Positions 26,901 through 41,900 of a stretch of DNA of 64,000 nucleotides are shown here, piece by piece. Position numbers and translations under genes: made by a program. Source of the stretch: Eumeta japonica (taxonomy: Eukaryota > Arthropoda > Insecta > Lepidoptera > Psychidae); contig BGZK01000137.1 of NCBI GenBank assembly GCA_005406025.1, positions 186,001 to 250,000 on the forward strand. Reading direction: 5' to 3'. Positions within the stretch are counted from its first letter, which is position 1. Every line of letters starts with the position of its first letter. The notes under the pieces were generated by a model, which saw nothing but the letters and a program-made list of their open reading frames with translations, ran no database searches and was not told where the DNA came from.

Positions 26901-29900
26901 AAAATCGTTATTATCAGGTGTCTCACTGAAGAAGAACATTTCCAGTGGTCTGCAGAGCAGTTACTGAACCATGGATTTTTGAAAGATGCCCCAGTCCCAT
27001 CTCCTGGACATCGTGAAGAAGATGATGGATATAGTGGTTCAGAAGTACATTCCTTATACTCTTATCTGTAATTTCAATAGCAGAATTACAGGATTACCAA
27101 GTACCATTAAATAATTTGAAGTTTTTAATGAGCTGGCAAAATTCTTGTGGCCCATTTTATTACAGTTCAGATATTTTTCAATGTAACTGTTCGGTAACAA
27201 ACATCATAAATATACTTACACAACATGTGTGATAGGGAATTGACTGATAGTGAAAATATTTCTAGGAAAATATGCTATACATTAGTCTATATACAATACT
27301 TTAGTAATGATAGTAAAATAATATTACTAAGATTTATTAATGATCCTTATAGTCCATATGCAGTTAAATAATGACAGTATATTTAGGTCATAAGGTCCAA
27401 TATTCAACTCTAAGAGTATACAAGTTTGTATTAATATTATTCTTTCCTTTCACCTTGAATAGATATGTGAAATATTGCATTGTCATAACAAAAATATTTA
27501 CAACTAATAAAAATCCTCTTAAATCCAATACATTTGTCATTTCTTTTCCAAGTTATTATAATGAGCTAGGTAAACGGCTTGCACTGCCAAATGTGTGTAT
27601 TTAAATGCTTTTGGTTAAGTCATCAAATTGCTGAGATATCATCGAAATGTCAATTTATATAGATTTCACTAAAAATAAAAATTTCATACTAGGTTACATC
27701 CAAACACAACACATTATTACCCCATGTGTTTATTTAAAATATGCAACCAAATACATTATAGTTTATTGCAAAGTTTACTCATCATTAGATCCCTGACTTT
27801 GCACCTGTGCGATTTTACTCAGTGTGTCTTGATACTTATCAGATATATTAAATCAATGATACATTGTCATACATTTATGTATGATAGTGTTTTAACACTA
27901 ATTGAAATTGTTCTACAATTTTGGAAAGTTCATGCATGAGTCTTTAAAGATTTGTTATTCAAGTCCCATAAATATTTTTTTTATTGAAGTTCAGTACCCA
28001 CATAGTATAGTAAGTAAATTTTATGACAATTTTGTTTTTGTATATTTCACATTAATTGCAGATCTTATTATTTCATTTACTCAGTAAATTGATATGAAAG
28101 TTGTTCATAATCATTGGAGTTTATATTAAAAATAAATATCTGTCTATTCTATTTATTCTTAAATACTATATTTTATTAACATTAAGGTTTACTTTATTAT
28201 GCGTGAAATATGTATTATACATATTTGCAAAAAATCAAAATCACATCAAAGACCTCTAGAAACACTATCACATATTTAATAAATTAATGATGGTTTTGTA
28301 GTGAAACTTCTTAGGCGTAGATTCTATGATTGATAATTGTAAGAGAACTTAGAGTGAAATTTCAAGGACGAGTCACGTTTAGGCATATTGCGTTAAACGA
28401 GTGAGAAGAAAGATATAAAATAAAGAGAAATGAGAAAGAAAACTAATCATTTCGATGCATGGGAGTGGAGCAAACGAGCGCGACATAGACAACATAAAAA
28501 GCGATTGAATAAGATAGTGTTGATCACTAATAGCTGAGGTGCCAGTGTTTTGTAAATAATATTTAGCATTGTGTTTGGTGATTACTTACGTTTTATACAT
28601 TTGTGTCTTGTGATTGTTTCATTGTGTCTGCAAAGAGTTATTATGTAGATACATTTAAAATTTTAGCAACGATAATGTTTCTTAGTTTAAAGAGTTTCAC
28701 TTCTATAAGGTGTACAATACTGTTTATTATTTTATTTACTTCATCAGCCAATATAATTCTATAAATTGTACTTATAATTATTGCATTCAACTTTTAAAAA
28801 CAGTTTTCATTCCTAGGACGATGAAAGGGCGTTGGCGCAGTCGGTGGTTCGTAGCAGCTTACCCGCTGGAGGGCATTCGCGTTTAGGCGCAGAGTTTGAA
28901 ATACTGAAATGGTTAGGAAAGGGCGCGTTTGGTGATGTTCTTAAGGTGTAGTTTTTTTTTATTTGCTTTAAATTTATTTTTTGTGTAAAATTTAATGTTT
29001 ATTGTTATCAACTGTTGTTATCCATTTATTTTGGTACCAACTGTTTGTAGTTATGTTACTATCATTAATTTCATTTGACTGTCTTTTTTTAATAGATTCT
29101 ATGTAGTGAATATGTGGTTTCACAGTTTTTACTATTATTTGAAACTTGTAATTGTATACAGTAAAATTATATTTGGAATTGTTATATGGAAAATAGAAGA
29201 TATAAAGTTAATATTTATACAGTTATTTAGTACTCTGTAATGAGTATATAGGAAGAAATACTTTCAGCTTACCTTTTACAGTACAACGCACGGAACTTTG
29301 CCGCTCTGAATTGCGAATGATGTAATGTGCAGATTTAATACTCCCGACCCTTCCTTCTTCTCCCTCGTGTGCCAATTTTACGCCATTGCAATGATTTCGT
29401 CACTAACTTCACAGCAAGCAGCAACGTTTTGTGCATTTTACTGTACATTTAGAATGTATAAAAAAGGCTAATTATATATGTACATATTTTTAGTTGGATT
29501 CAATTTAGCATATTGTAATGCACTAAAAAAAGCTAGGTTCTAACTATGTGATTAAATTCTTTTATTTATAGTAATATTGTACACTTTCAAGATGAAATAT
29601 CTTTTATATCTATATAAAGTACCAGCTTTATTTTGTGATTTTCTAGGTAAAAAATAAACTTGACGGCGGTTTTTATGCAATAAAAAGAATAAAATTGAAT
29701 CCGGAAAATGTTCAGTTAAACAAAAAAATCACACGAGAGGTTAAACTTCTATCCAGACTAAACCATGAAAATGTAGTGAGGTACTATAATGCTTGGATTG
29801 AGACAATACAGGCCGCGGGACTTAATGACAGCAGAGAAGAATCAGAAGATATTGAAAGTCCCCAAAAAACTCCTGAAAAGAAGGCAAATAAACTGAGCAG

Positions 29901-32900
29901 CATGGAGAATGCTGTAGCAAAGTTGGTTCCAGGAGTTAAGTTGGAATGGTCTATATCTGAATCACCAGCTCAGAAGCGAGACGATTCTGATTCCGATTCA
30001 TCAGAATCTGACGATGATGATGAGGATGATGGATGGCTCAGAAGGCTGTAAGTTTATCTTAACTACATAATTTGTAAATAAATTATTTTGTATAAAAATT
30101 AAAACAATAATGTTCCCTAAATCATACTGAAAAAACAAAAACAATTAATTTTGGATATCTTTAATAATTAATATGTATTAGATATTTTTCTACATTTTAC
30201 ACAATTTTCATTTTATATACTTTCAGGCCAAAGACAACCGATCTTGATGACAGCAGTAGTTCTATAGAATTTGAAGTGGACACACATAATAAATCAGAAA
30301 CAATACCTTCAGAACAGACTATAGATATTTCAAGACCTCCAACTGAGCACATACACCAAGTTTTATACATACAAATGGAATTCTGTGAAAAGAATACATT
30401 GAGACATGCCATTGATAGTGGACTTTACCTAGAACACTTTAGGGCCTGGAGATTATTTAGAGAAATAGTGGAAGGTCTAGCCCATGTTCATCAAAGAGGC
30501 ATGATACATCGAGATCTGAAACCAGTCAACATATTCTTAGACTCAAATGATCATGTGAAAATTGGCGATTTTGGTTTAGCAACTAAAGCTTTCACGGGCC
30601 TACTTGGACCTGCTGATGGTAATTATTTGTTTTTATAAAATAACATTATACTTTAGATAAAGGACAACAGAATTATTAGATAAAGGGTATTAGAATATAG
30701 AAGTAGAGTTCTGTAATTTTAAAAATATGATTCTAATTCATCTATTATTACACAATATATTGTTGTTGCATTATATTTTGAAATTTATAAATGAAATTTA
30801 TATTGACGATAAGTTGAACATACGTGAAATTTTAAACTTTCATTATGTCTGTGGTAGTGATGCAGTAAACCCAAACGAAAGCTGTACTAATATTACTAAA
30901 TGTAAATGTGCAATGTGACTTTTGGGCAGAATAAGAGATAAAATGATAGTTCTTAAAAAAGTCTATGCACAGTGTAATCCACGAAAATGCCGCTCGGAAT
31001 CGCCTGTGAATGATGCAATGGGCAGGTACAAGGCTCCCCGACTATTCCTCCTCGAAGTAGACATCCAGTTCAAATGAAATAAAATCTATATTATGCCCCA
31101 AGCCTAGCTCTGTTTACTTATGGAAACCACATTAATATTCATTCAGTAATTTCAGAGATGGCGCGAATAGACAGATAGACAAATAAAAAAATCGTTTTTT
31201 TTCTCTTTATTTTTCTATCGTCCCCTTTCCTTTTTTCATATATACCTACATTGTACAGACACAATTGTATTCTACTGATTTATTACATGTATAGAAATGA
31301 AGGTCAGGGTTGCATCAATAGTTGTGTACCTAGTTGTGTAAAAATAAAAATTATGCTTATCTGTGTAATTTTAAAAATACATATAAAACATTGAATAATA
31401 AAGAAAATTTGAATGTTAACCGAAAAGTGTATAGTTGAACATATCCTGTATTGAATTAAATGCTATACTTTATAACTATGTGGTTCTAGTTTCATTATAT
31501 AATAATACATAATACTTAATTTATTGTGTATCTTTGTTTTTTACAACTAGCTGGCCCGATAGACTTTTCTCATTAGGTAGTGTGTCCATATAGTATATGT
31601 CCGTATTTTTACCTACATATGAATAAAATAAAATTCCTTCATTTTGTACATGATCATTTTGCCGTTAACTTCGATCCTGGCCTCCGATCCTCGTACTGCT
31701 TCTGATTCCAATCTCTCATGCTCTCAATTCTGATCTTAGTCCCATTCTCGTTTCTAATACTGGTCCCGTTTTGGATTCCGATTCTGCTACAGATAGTCAT
31801 AGTTTGGATTTGGACAAATCTTAGAATCAAAACAAATTATGCCTAAACTACATTACTTTGCATTAGTACTTTTTCATATTTGAAAGTATTTTGAGAATCG
31901 GTTAAGTTTTACAAATTTGCAGCTTCGCCCGCATGGACTCAACTTCTCTCACTTATTCCAGTTATTACGTTTGTGTGGTTTTCTTTATTGATTTTTAAAT
32001 ACCCATATCTTCTGATATCATATTCTGCAATAAAATGTAATAGATGCCCATCTTCAGGATGTAAGCTATAGGTTGGACAAAATTCATCAAATTGGACAGT
32101 AATTTAGTCATGGAAATATAACAGACATATACGTACACCAGATACATTTCCTTATTTTTTTATGGAACTTATCCCGCAATTCCGCCGTTTTAAAAAGATT
32201 TATATTAGTAGTAGGTATTGCGTTGCGGCTCACGCAATCGCTCCCGCACCGCCTGTATTGTGTCCCCGGTTACACTCTCGCTTTTGATTCATTCCACTCA
32301 TTTCTTTGTTAAATAAAGTGAGCAATATCGGTACCTAATAATTCTCCCAGAACCTCATACAGCCAACTAAATTAATAACAGAAACCGAAAAAATATCATC
32401 GGACTAGGTCGAATCATAATGTTTGTTAATAGTCTTATTCATCCATGGAAACATAAAAATCCCAGTGTGGGGTTTTTCAATTTTCAGTCAGGAACCCTAA
32501 ATATTACTGGGATAAATGTACCTTAAATATACTCTCGTAATCTCCTCTACTTTCCAGCGAAAACTGCATAGTAATCGGTTCAGCTGTTGCAAAGATACCC
32601 AGGATAAACATATAGACAGACACATGGAAAAGGATCATTTTCTTTCATACAAACCCTGCTCTGATAATTTCAAATACAACAAAAAAGGAATCAGCCAAAT
32701 CGGTCAAGCCATTTTTGAATTTTAGCGAAACTAACAAATAGCAATTGATTGACATATACAAATATTATTAACTTAAATCCATATTTTGTTTAAATATTTA
32801 GTTAGAAAAAGGATTATTGATGTGAAGATTTATGAGGATAAATTCATGAAAGATAAAAAAAGTCCATAGAAATTAATAAAATTGTTTAGTAAATGAGATC

Positions 32901-35900
32901 ATTTGATTATAGTTAACATTCTTTATACTTATCAATAACATACAGTCAACTCTATGGTAGTTGCATGCACTCGTAAGTCAATAATTGATCAATGTAGGAA
33001 GGGTCAACAGGGAGTGCCCTAAAACTTATGTAGATAAGATTTATAGCATAAAGAAAAGGCCCAATTTAAAAAACCTGAAACTGACTAGACTGCATGAAAC
33101 TAAATGAATGTTAGTGAGGGTAAAGAGGATTGGAAGAATTCAGCCAAAAAGGAAGCTGTGGTTTGTGCCTGGTAAACAAAGCGAGAGTGTATATGTATGC
33201 GATAGCTGCTCTGCATTTGTTTTTGGTTTTTATTTGGGATAACAAATATAAAATATGGCAAATGTAACATATAACAAATATTTTACAGAACGATTCACCA
33301 TTTTTATTTAAAACTGGTGGGTCCGGTAGACCTTGTTCTTCACTTTATTTTAGGTGACTTGGTCCTATAGTTAATGTTGGCGTAGCTGCACCAACATACA
33401 TGCAGAATTAATTTTTCTTCTTTTTTATCAATCAATGTCAATTTCAATCCTGGTCTCGTTTTCGACTCCGATCCCAGTCACATTTGATTCTGATCTTGGC
33501 GGCCCCACAATCGTTTTTGATCCTAGTACCTTTCTCAATTTTGGTTCTGGTCTCGCTTTCAATTCTGATTCTGGCCTTGTTCCCGATTCTGATACTGCTA
33601 TTCGTTCCGCTATCAAACACAGTTCCAGTTTGAACAAAGCTGGGGGTTGTGAAAATAAAATTCAGCTAATATTACTTGACGATGACGATAGGGTAGATTT
33701 TTCTGATTAAATGAACTTTTAAAATCGATGTAATAGTTCGGTTCAATAATACAAATACATGGTTGAAGCTGGGGACAAACATTAGTAGGCATAATAAACA
33801 AAAAATGAAAATTACATTGACACTTTAAATTACCAAAGAGACAATTACCTCTTGCAGTGATGTTGTGTTGTGGGTAGCTCCTAGTTACTTATTCAACAAA
33901 TTAAATCATCACTTGATCATCAGTCATTTGATAAGTACAAGGTCAGAGCTATCCTATCAGTCCCTCGAACCGCAACGTTTCGTAGAAGTTTCAGGTTTGC
34001 GGAGTCGAAATATTGGAACAATCTACTCTGCTTGTACGCGTTGCGACTAGTAGACAAATTTTTAAATGAAAATTTAAAGATTATTTGTTACAGTTACAGC
34101 ATACCTGTTAAAGCATTGATGTCCTTTGCTCTGTTTAGTACATATTCGATGATTAGCACTGACTGAAAATCAGCACTCTGGGTTTTCTCAACTCATCAAC
34201 AGCTGAGGCAGTAGCCATTACATTGCTATGGAGACATTCTCAATTCGATAATCTCCTATACTAAAAATATTTATGTTTTGTTTCACATTATGTAATCTTT
34301 TGTACTTTGACTCGGAACAAATAATAAATGTCTCTTTATCTTTTTCTAATTTACAGACAGGAACAAAACTCAAGATGAATTAGGGGGATCGCTGACTGGT
34401 CAGGTATGTTTTAGAGTATGTTAGTTTCCACGAGAAAAAAGTAAAATTTGTCATTTGGCTTTTAAATCATTCATTTTCTGATTTAATTATATAATCTCTT
34501 GGATGAGTTTAAAATACAAAGACATCATATTATTATGCACTTACAACAACTTATTTGGAGTTACATCTTTTATTTTAGAGTAATTTCTTTTTCATTATTT
34601 TATGTATTCTTCATTATAAATTATATTCTCATAATATGATACGAGTTTAACAGTAATATCGCAAAATGTACATAAATTAAAATAGTCCAACTCTAAAGTT
34701 ACTATGATTTATTTTAAGGTCGGAACAGCACTGTACGTTGCACCGGAACTACTTCAAGCTGCTAACAAAGTTATATACAACCAGAAGGTCGACATTTACT
34801 CTTTGGGCATCATATTGTTTGAAATGTTCCACGCTCCACTCGATACTGGCATGGAGCGTATCAAAGTGCTTACAGAGTTAAGAAGTAAGGATATTCGTCT
34901 GCCACCAGCTTTTGTCAGTGACGAAAATAACAAGCAGATACATGTTATCAGGTATATTTGCAAGTCTTTAACTTGGTAACATTTAGTTGAGTCACAGTCA
35001 TATTTGAGATCATATAACATATAGTCATTTCAAGGAATATTTAATATGAAATTAGTGATATATCATAGTCAACATATTTTTCTGTTTTGGTTCATATTCT
35101 GTTTATGATAATGTATAAATTTGTATCTTTTTATTCCAGGTGGCTTTTGAATCATGATCCAAGTTTGAGACCGACATGTGCTGAACTACTGAGTAGCGAA
35201 CATGTACCCAGAGCAGTCCCAGAAGGTGCTCTGGCCGGTCTTGTAGCTCATGCTTTAGCAGAAAAGGGAGGCCGCGGTCACCGAAGGTTGGTTGCAGCTT
35301 GTCTTGAATCCAGGGCAACTCCTGCTGAGGACTACACCTACCATTCGGGGTTGAGAAGCAAACCTGATGCTGTTCTTTTGGCTGTGAAAGACATTGTTAT
35401 TGAAGTAAGTTAAAATTGAATAAAGTATTCACTGATATTTATATTAAATCTAATAATAATTTATCCAATATATAAACAACAAAAGACAACCACATGAATT
35501 CACTTTTAATATATGTTACCTCTTTTGGAAAATAATATTAGCTCACTCACTCACAATCAAAATATAATAAATAACAGAATAAGACTCCATCTGTACAGGT
35601 GTCTGGTGGCAAATTTATATTTTTAAATACCATTATTTCAAAAAGTAATAAACGGTGCGGGGGCAAGGTGGCGCCATTGGAATTATCGATCGTGCAGATT
35701 TGTCAGTCACGTTGTCACAGTGGTCGCGTGAGCATCGCGCGTTCGCTGTGGAGACATTTTTTAAGAGTAATGATTCTTTTGTAATTGCTCGTCGACAATT
35801 TTGTTCAAAGTTCTATATTCAGCGCATACGTGATGGACCGAGTGCAAATTTAATTCGTTCGTGGGTGCAGAGATTCCGCGCAACTGCTTCGGCTATGAAT

Positions 35901-38900
35901 GTCCCACGGTCGGGGCCCAGTCGATCTTCAAGGACTCCCGAAAACATTGAACTGGTTGAAAGCAGTTTACTTGAAAATCCGCGACTTTCAATACGGAAAA
36001 GAGCAGCTTCACTGGGGGTTCCAAGAGCGATTATTCATGAAATTTTAAAAAAGGATCTGAAGTTCCATCTTTTTAAAATTCAAATCGTTCAAAAACTGAA
36101 AGAAAGTGACTTTGTTTTGCGCAAAAATTTTTGTGAAACGATGTTGGAGCATTTTCGCACTGTAAATCGCATGTTTTGGACCGACGAGGCTCATTTTCAC
36201 TTAAATGGCCACGTCAACAAGCAAAACTGTCGTTGCTGGTCTCCAAGAACCCGCAACCCTCAATTGAAACGTCAAAAACCATTGCATTGCCTCAGGGTAA
36301 CTGTTTGGTATGCCTTATCCGCGCATGAGATAATTGGTCCATTTTTTTCGAAAATTCTTGAGGCGAGGCGATGAATGTCAACGGTGATTAAATTATCGAC
36401 GCATGATTACGGAATTCTTTTTGCCAAACCTGCGAGCTCATTCATCGTACTCTTCACACATGTGGTTTCAATAGGATGGAGCGACTGCACACACAGCCAG
36501 AGCTTCGATGAATTTGCTTGGGGAAAATTTCCCCCAAAAACTGATCAGTCGCTTTGGGGACATCCCATGGCCATCGCGGTCGCCCGATCTAACTCCCATG
36601 GATTTTTTTTATGGGGCTACCTCAAAGAGGAGGTTTTTAATGACAAACCCCAATCTCTTGTGGTTTTAAAGGAAAATATTCGTCGAGAAATCAGCTCAAT
36701 TGAACCAAGTTTACTGCAGCGTGTGGCGCAGAACACAAGGCTCCGTTTTGAACAGTGTGTTCAACTCGACGGAAGACATCTGGATGGCATACTCTTTAAA
36801 AAATAAAAATCCGCATTCTATCGTTCAATGCTCTTAATAAAACTTTGTGTCAATTTATACGTTTTTTATTTAAGTTTGAAAATATAAATCTGCCACCAGA
36901 TACCCTGTATATCTTGAGATATGTGAGTGCAATTATTTACATTATGTACAAATTTACATTTTTTACAATATTTTAGTCAATGTTACATCATTATTTGTCC
37001 ATCCTTTTGTTTTTTCATAATCTACTAGTTTTTTATGCGTGACATGGCCCCCATGGAAATGAAATCTGTTTCTTCCTTTTTTATAATGATCAATCTTGCT
37101 CTCAAATCCAATCTCGTTCCCTTTCTAATTTTGATCTCAGTACTGCCTTTGATTGTGATTGAGGTCTCAATCACGCTCTCTTCACGTTATGTGAGCACAA
37201 ATACACGCAGGCTGAATATATATGTATATATATAATGATTTGTGAACTTGTTTACATTCAAATATATATGTGTGTGTATATATATATGTAAATCGGAATT
37301 CAAGCATTGACAAGTTAGTTTTCTTTGGGTGATCAGTATGTTAACAAACTAAATGTGGTCAGTTAAAAGTGTCTTAGTGATTCCTCAATGCATTTTTGGA
37401 TTAGGTATATATGATATTATCATATATTTTTTCTTTCTCTTAATGCTTAATTTGTATTCTTTCGGAATCTATGATCTTGTATGATAATATGATAAATTTT
37501 AAATGAATCATATAAAATAGCTGCAGATCGATAATAATAATTGGAATTCAAAAGAAAGTCTTATCTACTGCTAATATCTGCCAAATATTTTAAAATGCCC
37601 TACAACATTCTATGTAGTTGATCTTTGAAAACATAATCTATAGAATTGTTTTTATATTTGTTGGTGGTACAGAGAAAAACATTATATTGAAAAAACGTTT
37701 ATATTACGTATTGTAATGATTAGGATTTAATGATTGGAGTAAACTTCAAATAAGAAATGTAGAATTTTCATATAGGTTTTCAAACGACACGCGGCAACAG
37801 AATTCGCACCGCCTTTGATGTTGCCTAGGACCCGCGTGTGGGATGAGTACCCTAATGCAGTCAAACTGATGACTGCTTTTGGATCTGTGGTGCATTTACC
37901 GCATGATTTGAGGTTACCCTTTGCAAGGTAATTATGCCAGTTTATTATTTCTATGATTTTTCTTTATTTTTTACACATTACACGCCCTAATTTAGACTGT
38001 AACTGTTGAAATCTATACATAGATATTATTTATTTTTATGTAGCTGTGTTACACATTATAAATTTTTCATCTAAAACAATATATTTTGCAAATGTTAAGG
38101 TACAATAGCGCTATCTCTTATAAAGATAGTGTGATCACACTTTAGGCTATATGTAACTATGAGAAGCACAATTATTTGTATTTGTTTGTTTTTGAGTTAT
38201 TTTCTAATATTCGTAAGAAATCGTAAATTATAATAGCCCGTTAAGAGAGTACAGTTGATCCCCTTTTAAGTTGAACATGAAAGGAGATGCCAAAAATTCG
38301 AGTTATAGATTTTTGGATTCATGGAGAATTTCGATTTGACTTGTAGAGGTTAAGATTCATTCTAACTAATTTTCAGTTAAAGAGTAAAAAAAATCAAGTT
38401 ACAGAAGTAATAAATATATTTATACATACATACTTATTATAAATTTACATTATTTTAAAACATCCTTTAAAAAATTATACATATGTTGGTACATATTGTA
38501 ATATGTATATACCTATGTTAATTATTTAAAGTAAAAAAATTACTGACTCTTTTAAAAGTCAGAAATTTTTTTTATTTTAAATAATTTAATTGTACTTTCT
38601 TATAGCGTTGTCTAAGGTATAAAGAGCAAAAAGTTCAGAGTTGCTGAATAGCTTTATAAAATTCGGTAAAGTATTCAATTCTGTTTTTGCTTCTTTGATG
38701 GAAACCCATGATGTATTATTCGAGTTTTCTATATCATCTAAATCATTAGCCTTGGATGATGGTAGAACCCAACTACATCTAACAATTTTTCAATTGACAA
38801 CAAATGATTTGCTTTGCTAAAGTTCAAATGAAATCAATAATAATAATAAATGTCCAAAATGAAACACCTAACACCAAGCAAGCAAGCTCATATTAAGGTC

Positions 38901-41900
38901 AGTCATGAATTCCTTTATCATTTCTTAGAATTGATAATTTTATATTTATATATTCCTAAATCATTTTCTAAGAAACAATAGTGTACATTGTCCGCAAATT
39001 CTTAAAGTCCCTAACTTATTTTTCTTCCAGCTATAGAGGTAATAAATTTTTAATTATCAAGTTGTAAAGGTTGTAAAATAAAACATTGCTATGTTCGAGA
39101 TAGGGAGGTCCACTTTCTTTCTACAAGTTATACTAAGTAAATATTTACCAAATTAGTTTGTAGGGACTCATTGATTATTTCGGCTAATAGAGAGTTGAGA
39201 TTTCAAGTAATGGAAGTTTTGGGTCTTGAAGGAAATGGAACAAAACATTTTTTCAAGGCTTGGATGTTTTAGACTTTTGAGGTTTGACTTAGAAAGGTTC
39301 GACGGTATTTCCAATTTGATTATACAAGTGAAATGCATCTTTTCAGGTACACAGCTTATGCGGAAGTAAAGTGTATGAGACGATACGTGATCGATCGCGT
39401 GTTCAGGGAAAAGCACGTGCCGGGCTTCCATCCGCGGGAGCTGCTCGAGTGCGCCTTCGATATTGTCACTCCGAAAACGTGTTAGTGATTTTTTGAGGTG
39501 TTCAATTTTATGTTCGATTAACGGTCATCGGCGGTTTTACCACATACCTGTTTCTGACCATAGACTAAGTTTTTATTTTCGATCCTTGTATCGATTCTAT
39601 TCTTAATTTGTACTGTTAATAATGGTAGTGAGATCATTTCATTATTGATTTTTCTGATATAGTGACATAAAGAAACATGATGTTCCTAATTCACAACACT
39701 ATTTTCTTATATTTGTAAAAATATGTCAAAAGTTCTTTTTAGGAAAATTTTTGAATATCTAATTAGAGAAATAAAATTTCAGAAATTATGTCAAACAAGT
39801 TGACAAATTTCTTTGTTAATAAGTACAATAATTTTTGAATCATTAACAAGAATATTTTACATACATTTAAACAATTGAAGGAAGCTGTTATCTTGAGTCA
39901 AAATATTATTTTATTAGTAAAGTTATTAATTATAGTTGATATGATTTTTACATATTTTTGAATAGTAATTTGAATGGATAACATTTTGTATAGAACGTGT
40001 GGAATTCAAGTGATATATTTACTATTTCTTTAGACATTATGTCATTCATTCTAATTGATTATCATATTCAAAGAAATGTATTTTGTCTGTACATATTGCA
40101 ACAAAACAGTTGTGTTGAATGATTTTAAATATGAGAAAGAAGTTGCATCATTGAAACATCAGTTTTCTTTTATAAACTTGTGTTTATTTCCCAAAAAAGT
40201 AAGCTGATACTACAGACCTCCATATATTACGATCTTTGCATACCTCTCGGGTGTTCAAATTTGGTCCTTCTTTAATATACTACGAATTTGTCTGCATAAG
40301 GTTTTCTAGGGCGATCTTTCTGACCCTTTTATCATACACATTCGCTTTATACATTTGTTTTTTCAGTCTGCTTTCATTTACGTTTTCCAGATGGACAAAC
40401 CACTTTAAGATACCTATTCCACCCTAGTTACTACATCTTTCATAATTATGCCTCTGACATAATTTCCACTGTACTATGTAGAAAATCTTTTGATTGATAA
40501 ATGAAGCCATCAAACTTTTACTGTAAATATATATGTAAAACAGTAATAATCAGTATTTTTTGTTTCAAATTGTTAAGTATGTATAAGTAAACAAAATTGT
40601 GTAATACTTAAATTACAATACAGGATTACTGTTTATTGGATGTATTCCGGTGGAGGCCGTATAGTAGAAAGATAAGCAATTAATTTAACTATATAATGCC
40701 TTATCCTTAAACTAACCGTTTTTCATGATATATAGACAAAAATTTTTTTTGATAATGATCAAAATTTACAAAAATTTTTATAAAAATTATAAATATGTTT
40801 ATAATTCTTCTTTTCTTTTTATTCAGCATACAATCTGATCAGATCGTAACATGTAGAAATCTATAGTATCTGCCTATCCTTCTGGGAAATACCCGTAAGT
40901 CTATATTATTATTACAATCTGATATTTATTTAAGTACAACAAGCCGTCTAAAATATTTTAACGTTTCGATGGAGTACTTGAAAAAACATTTAAACCTGTA
41001 AATGTTTTATCAAGTTCTTTAACAAAAAAGTTAATTTATCTATAAAAAGTTAATAATGATAAAACATGCAGAACAACGCAAAAACATCTCTGTCTGGCCA
41101 TCCAACAAAGTATAAATGTTTAGTCTCACTCGCATAGTTACTTGAAAAAAAAGCTAATAATTAAGACAGGCAGGCGAGTTCCGAGAATCGGTCGTTCACG
41201 ATTATTCTTCATTATTTGTTTCGGAAACGATCGTGAATGTTTATGCTAAGTCATGCTTGATTGGAACAGCTATGCTGGTGCCTAGGGAAAAGGTTAGGAC
41301 GGAAAGCTTCGTTATCCATGTCATGCCTGCGCTTTTAGTAATTACAGTATCATAAACGCGAATGCATGTGTCGCACCCAGTACCTACTAAGGGATTTGAC
41401 ATTTTTTTTTTTAATTTTGATATGGCGGAAATGCAGTCAAAACGAAGAGATCATCCACAGAAAATATTTTCTAATGAAGAATATGTTGATATTTTTTATT
41501 TGTATGGATATTGTAATGGTGATTCTGCGGCTGCTCGCCGTGAATACCTTTGTCTCTTTTCTAATCTAAATCGAATCGATTCAAAAATAGTTTTATTTTC
41601 TAGGTAATAGAAACTACACTTGAAATGCAATAAAAATGATTGTTTTACTCTTAATCGTCGTGTGACAGACCAGGCGCATGCGAATGGAACGCTTAACGGT
41701 CCGTTTTTATTGTTTGCTGGTCGGCTATTTGCAGGAACGGCGCCTCGCGAACTTAGTTCGTCGAAATAATACTTCTGGACAATATGTGTTTATAGAAGTG
41801 CAGAGTTTCACCACCGATATGCCAGTACGTATGCGATGTACTATAAAAGACCGTAGACTAAATGCAGTACTGTGGTAGTGCAGTGGAGTGCAGGTTTAAT

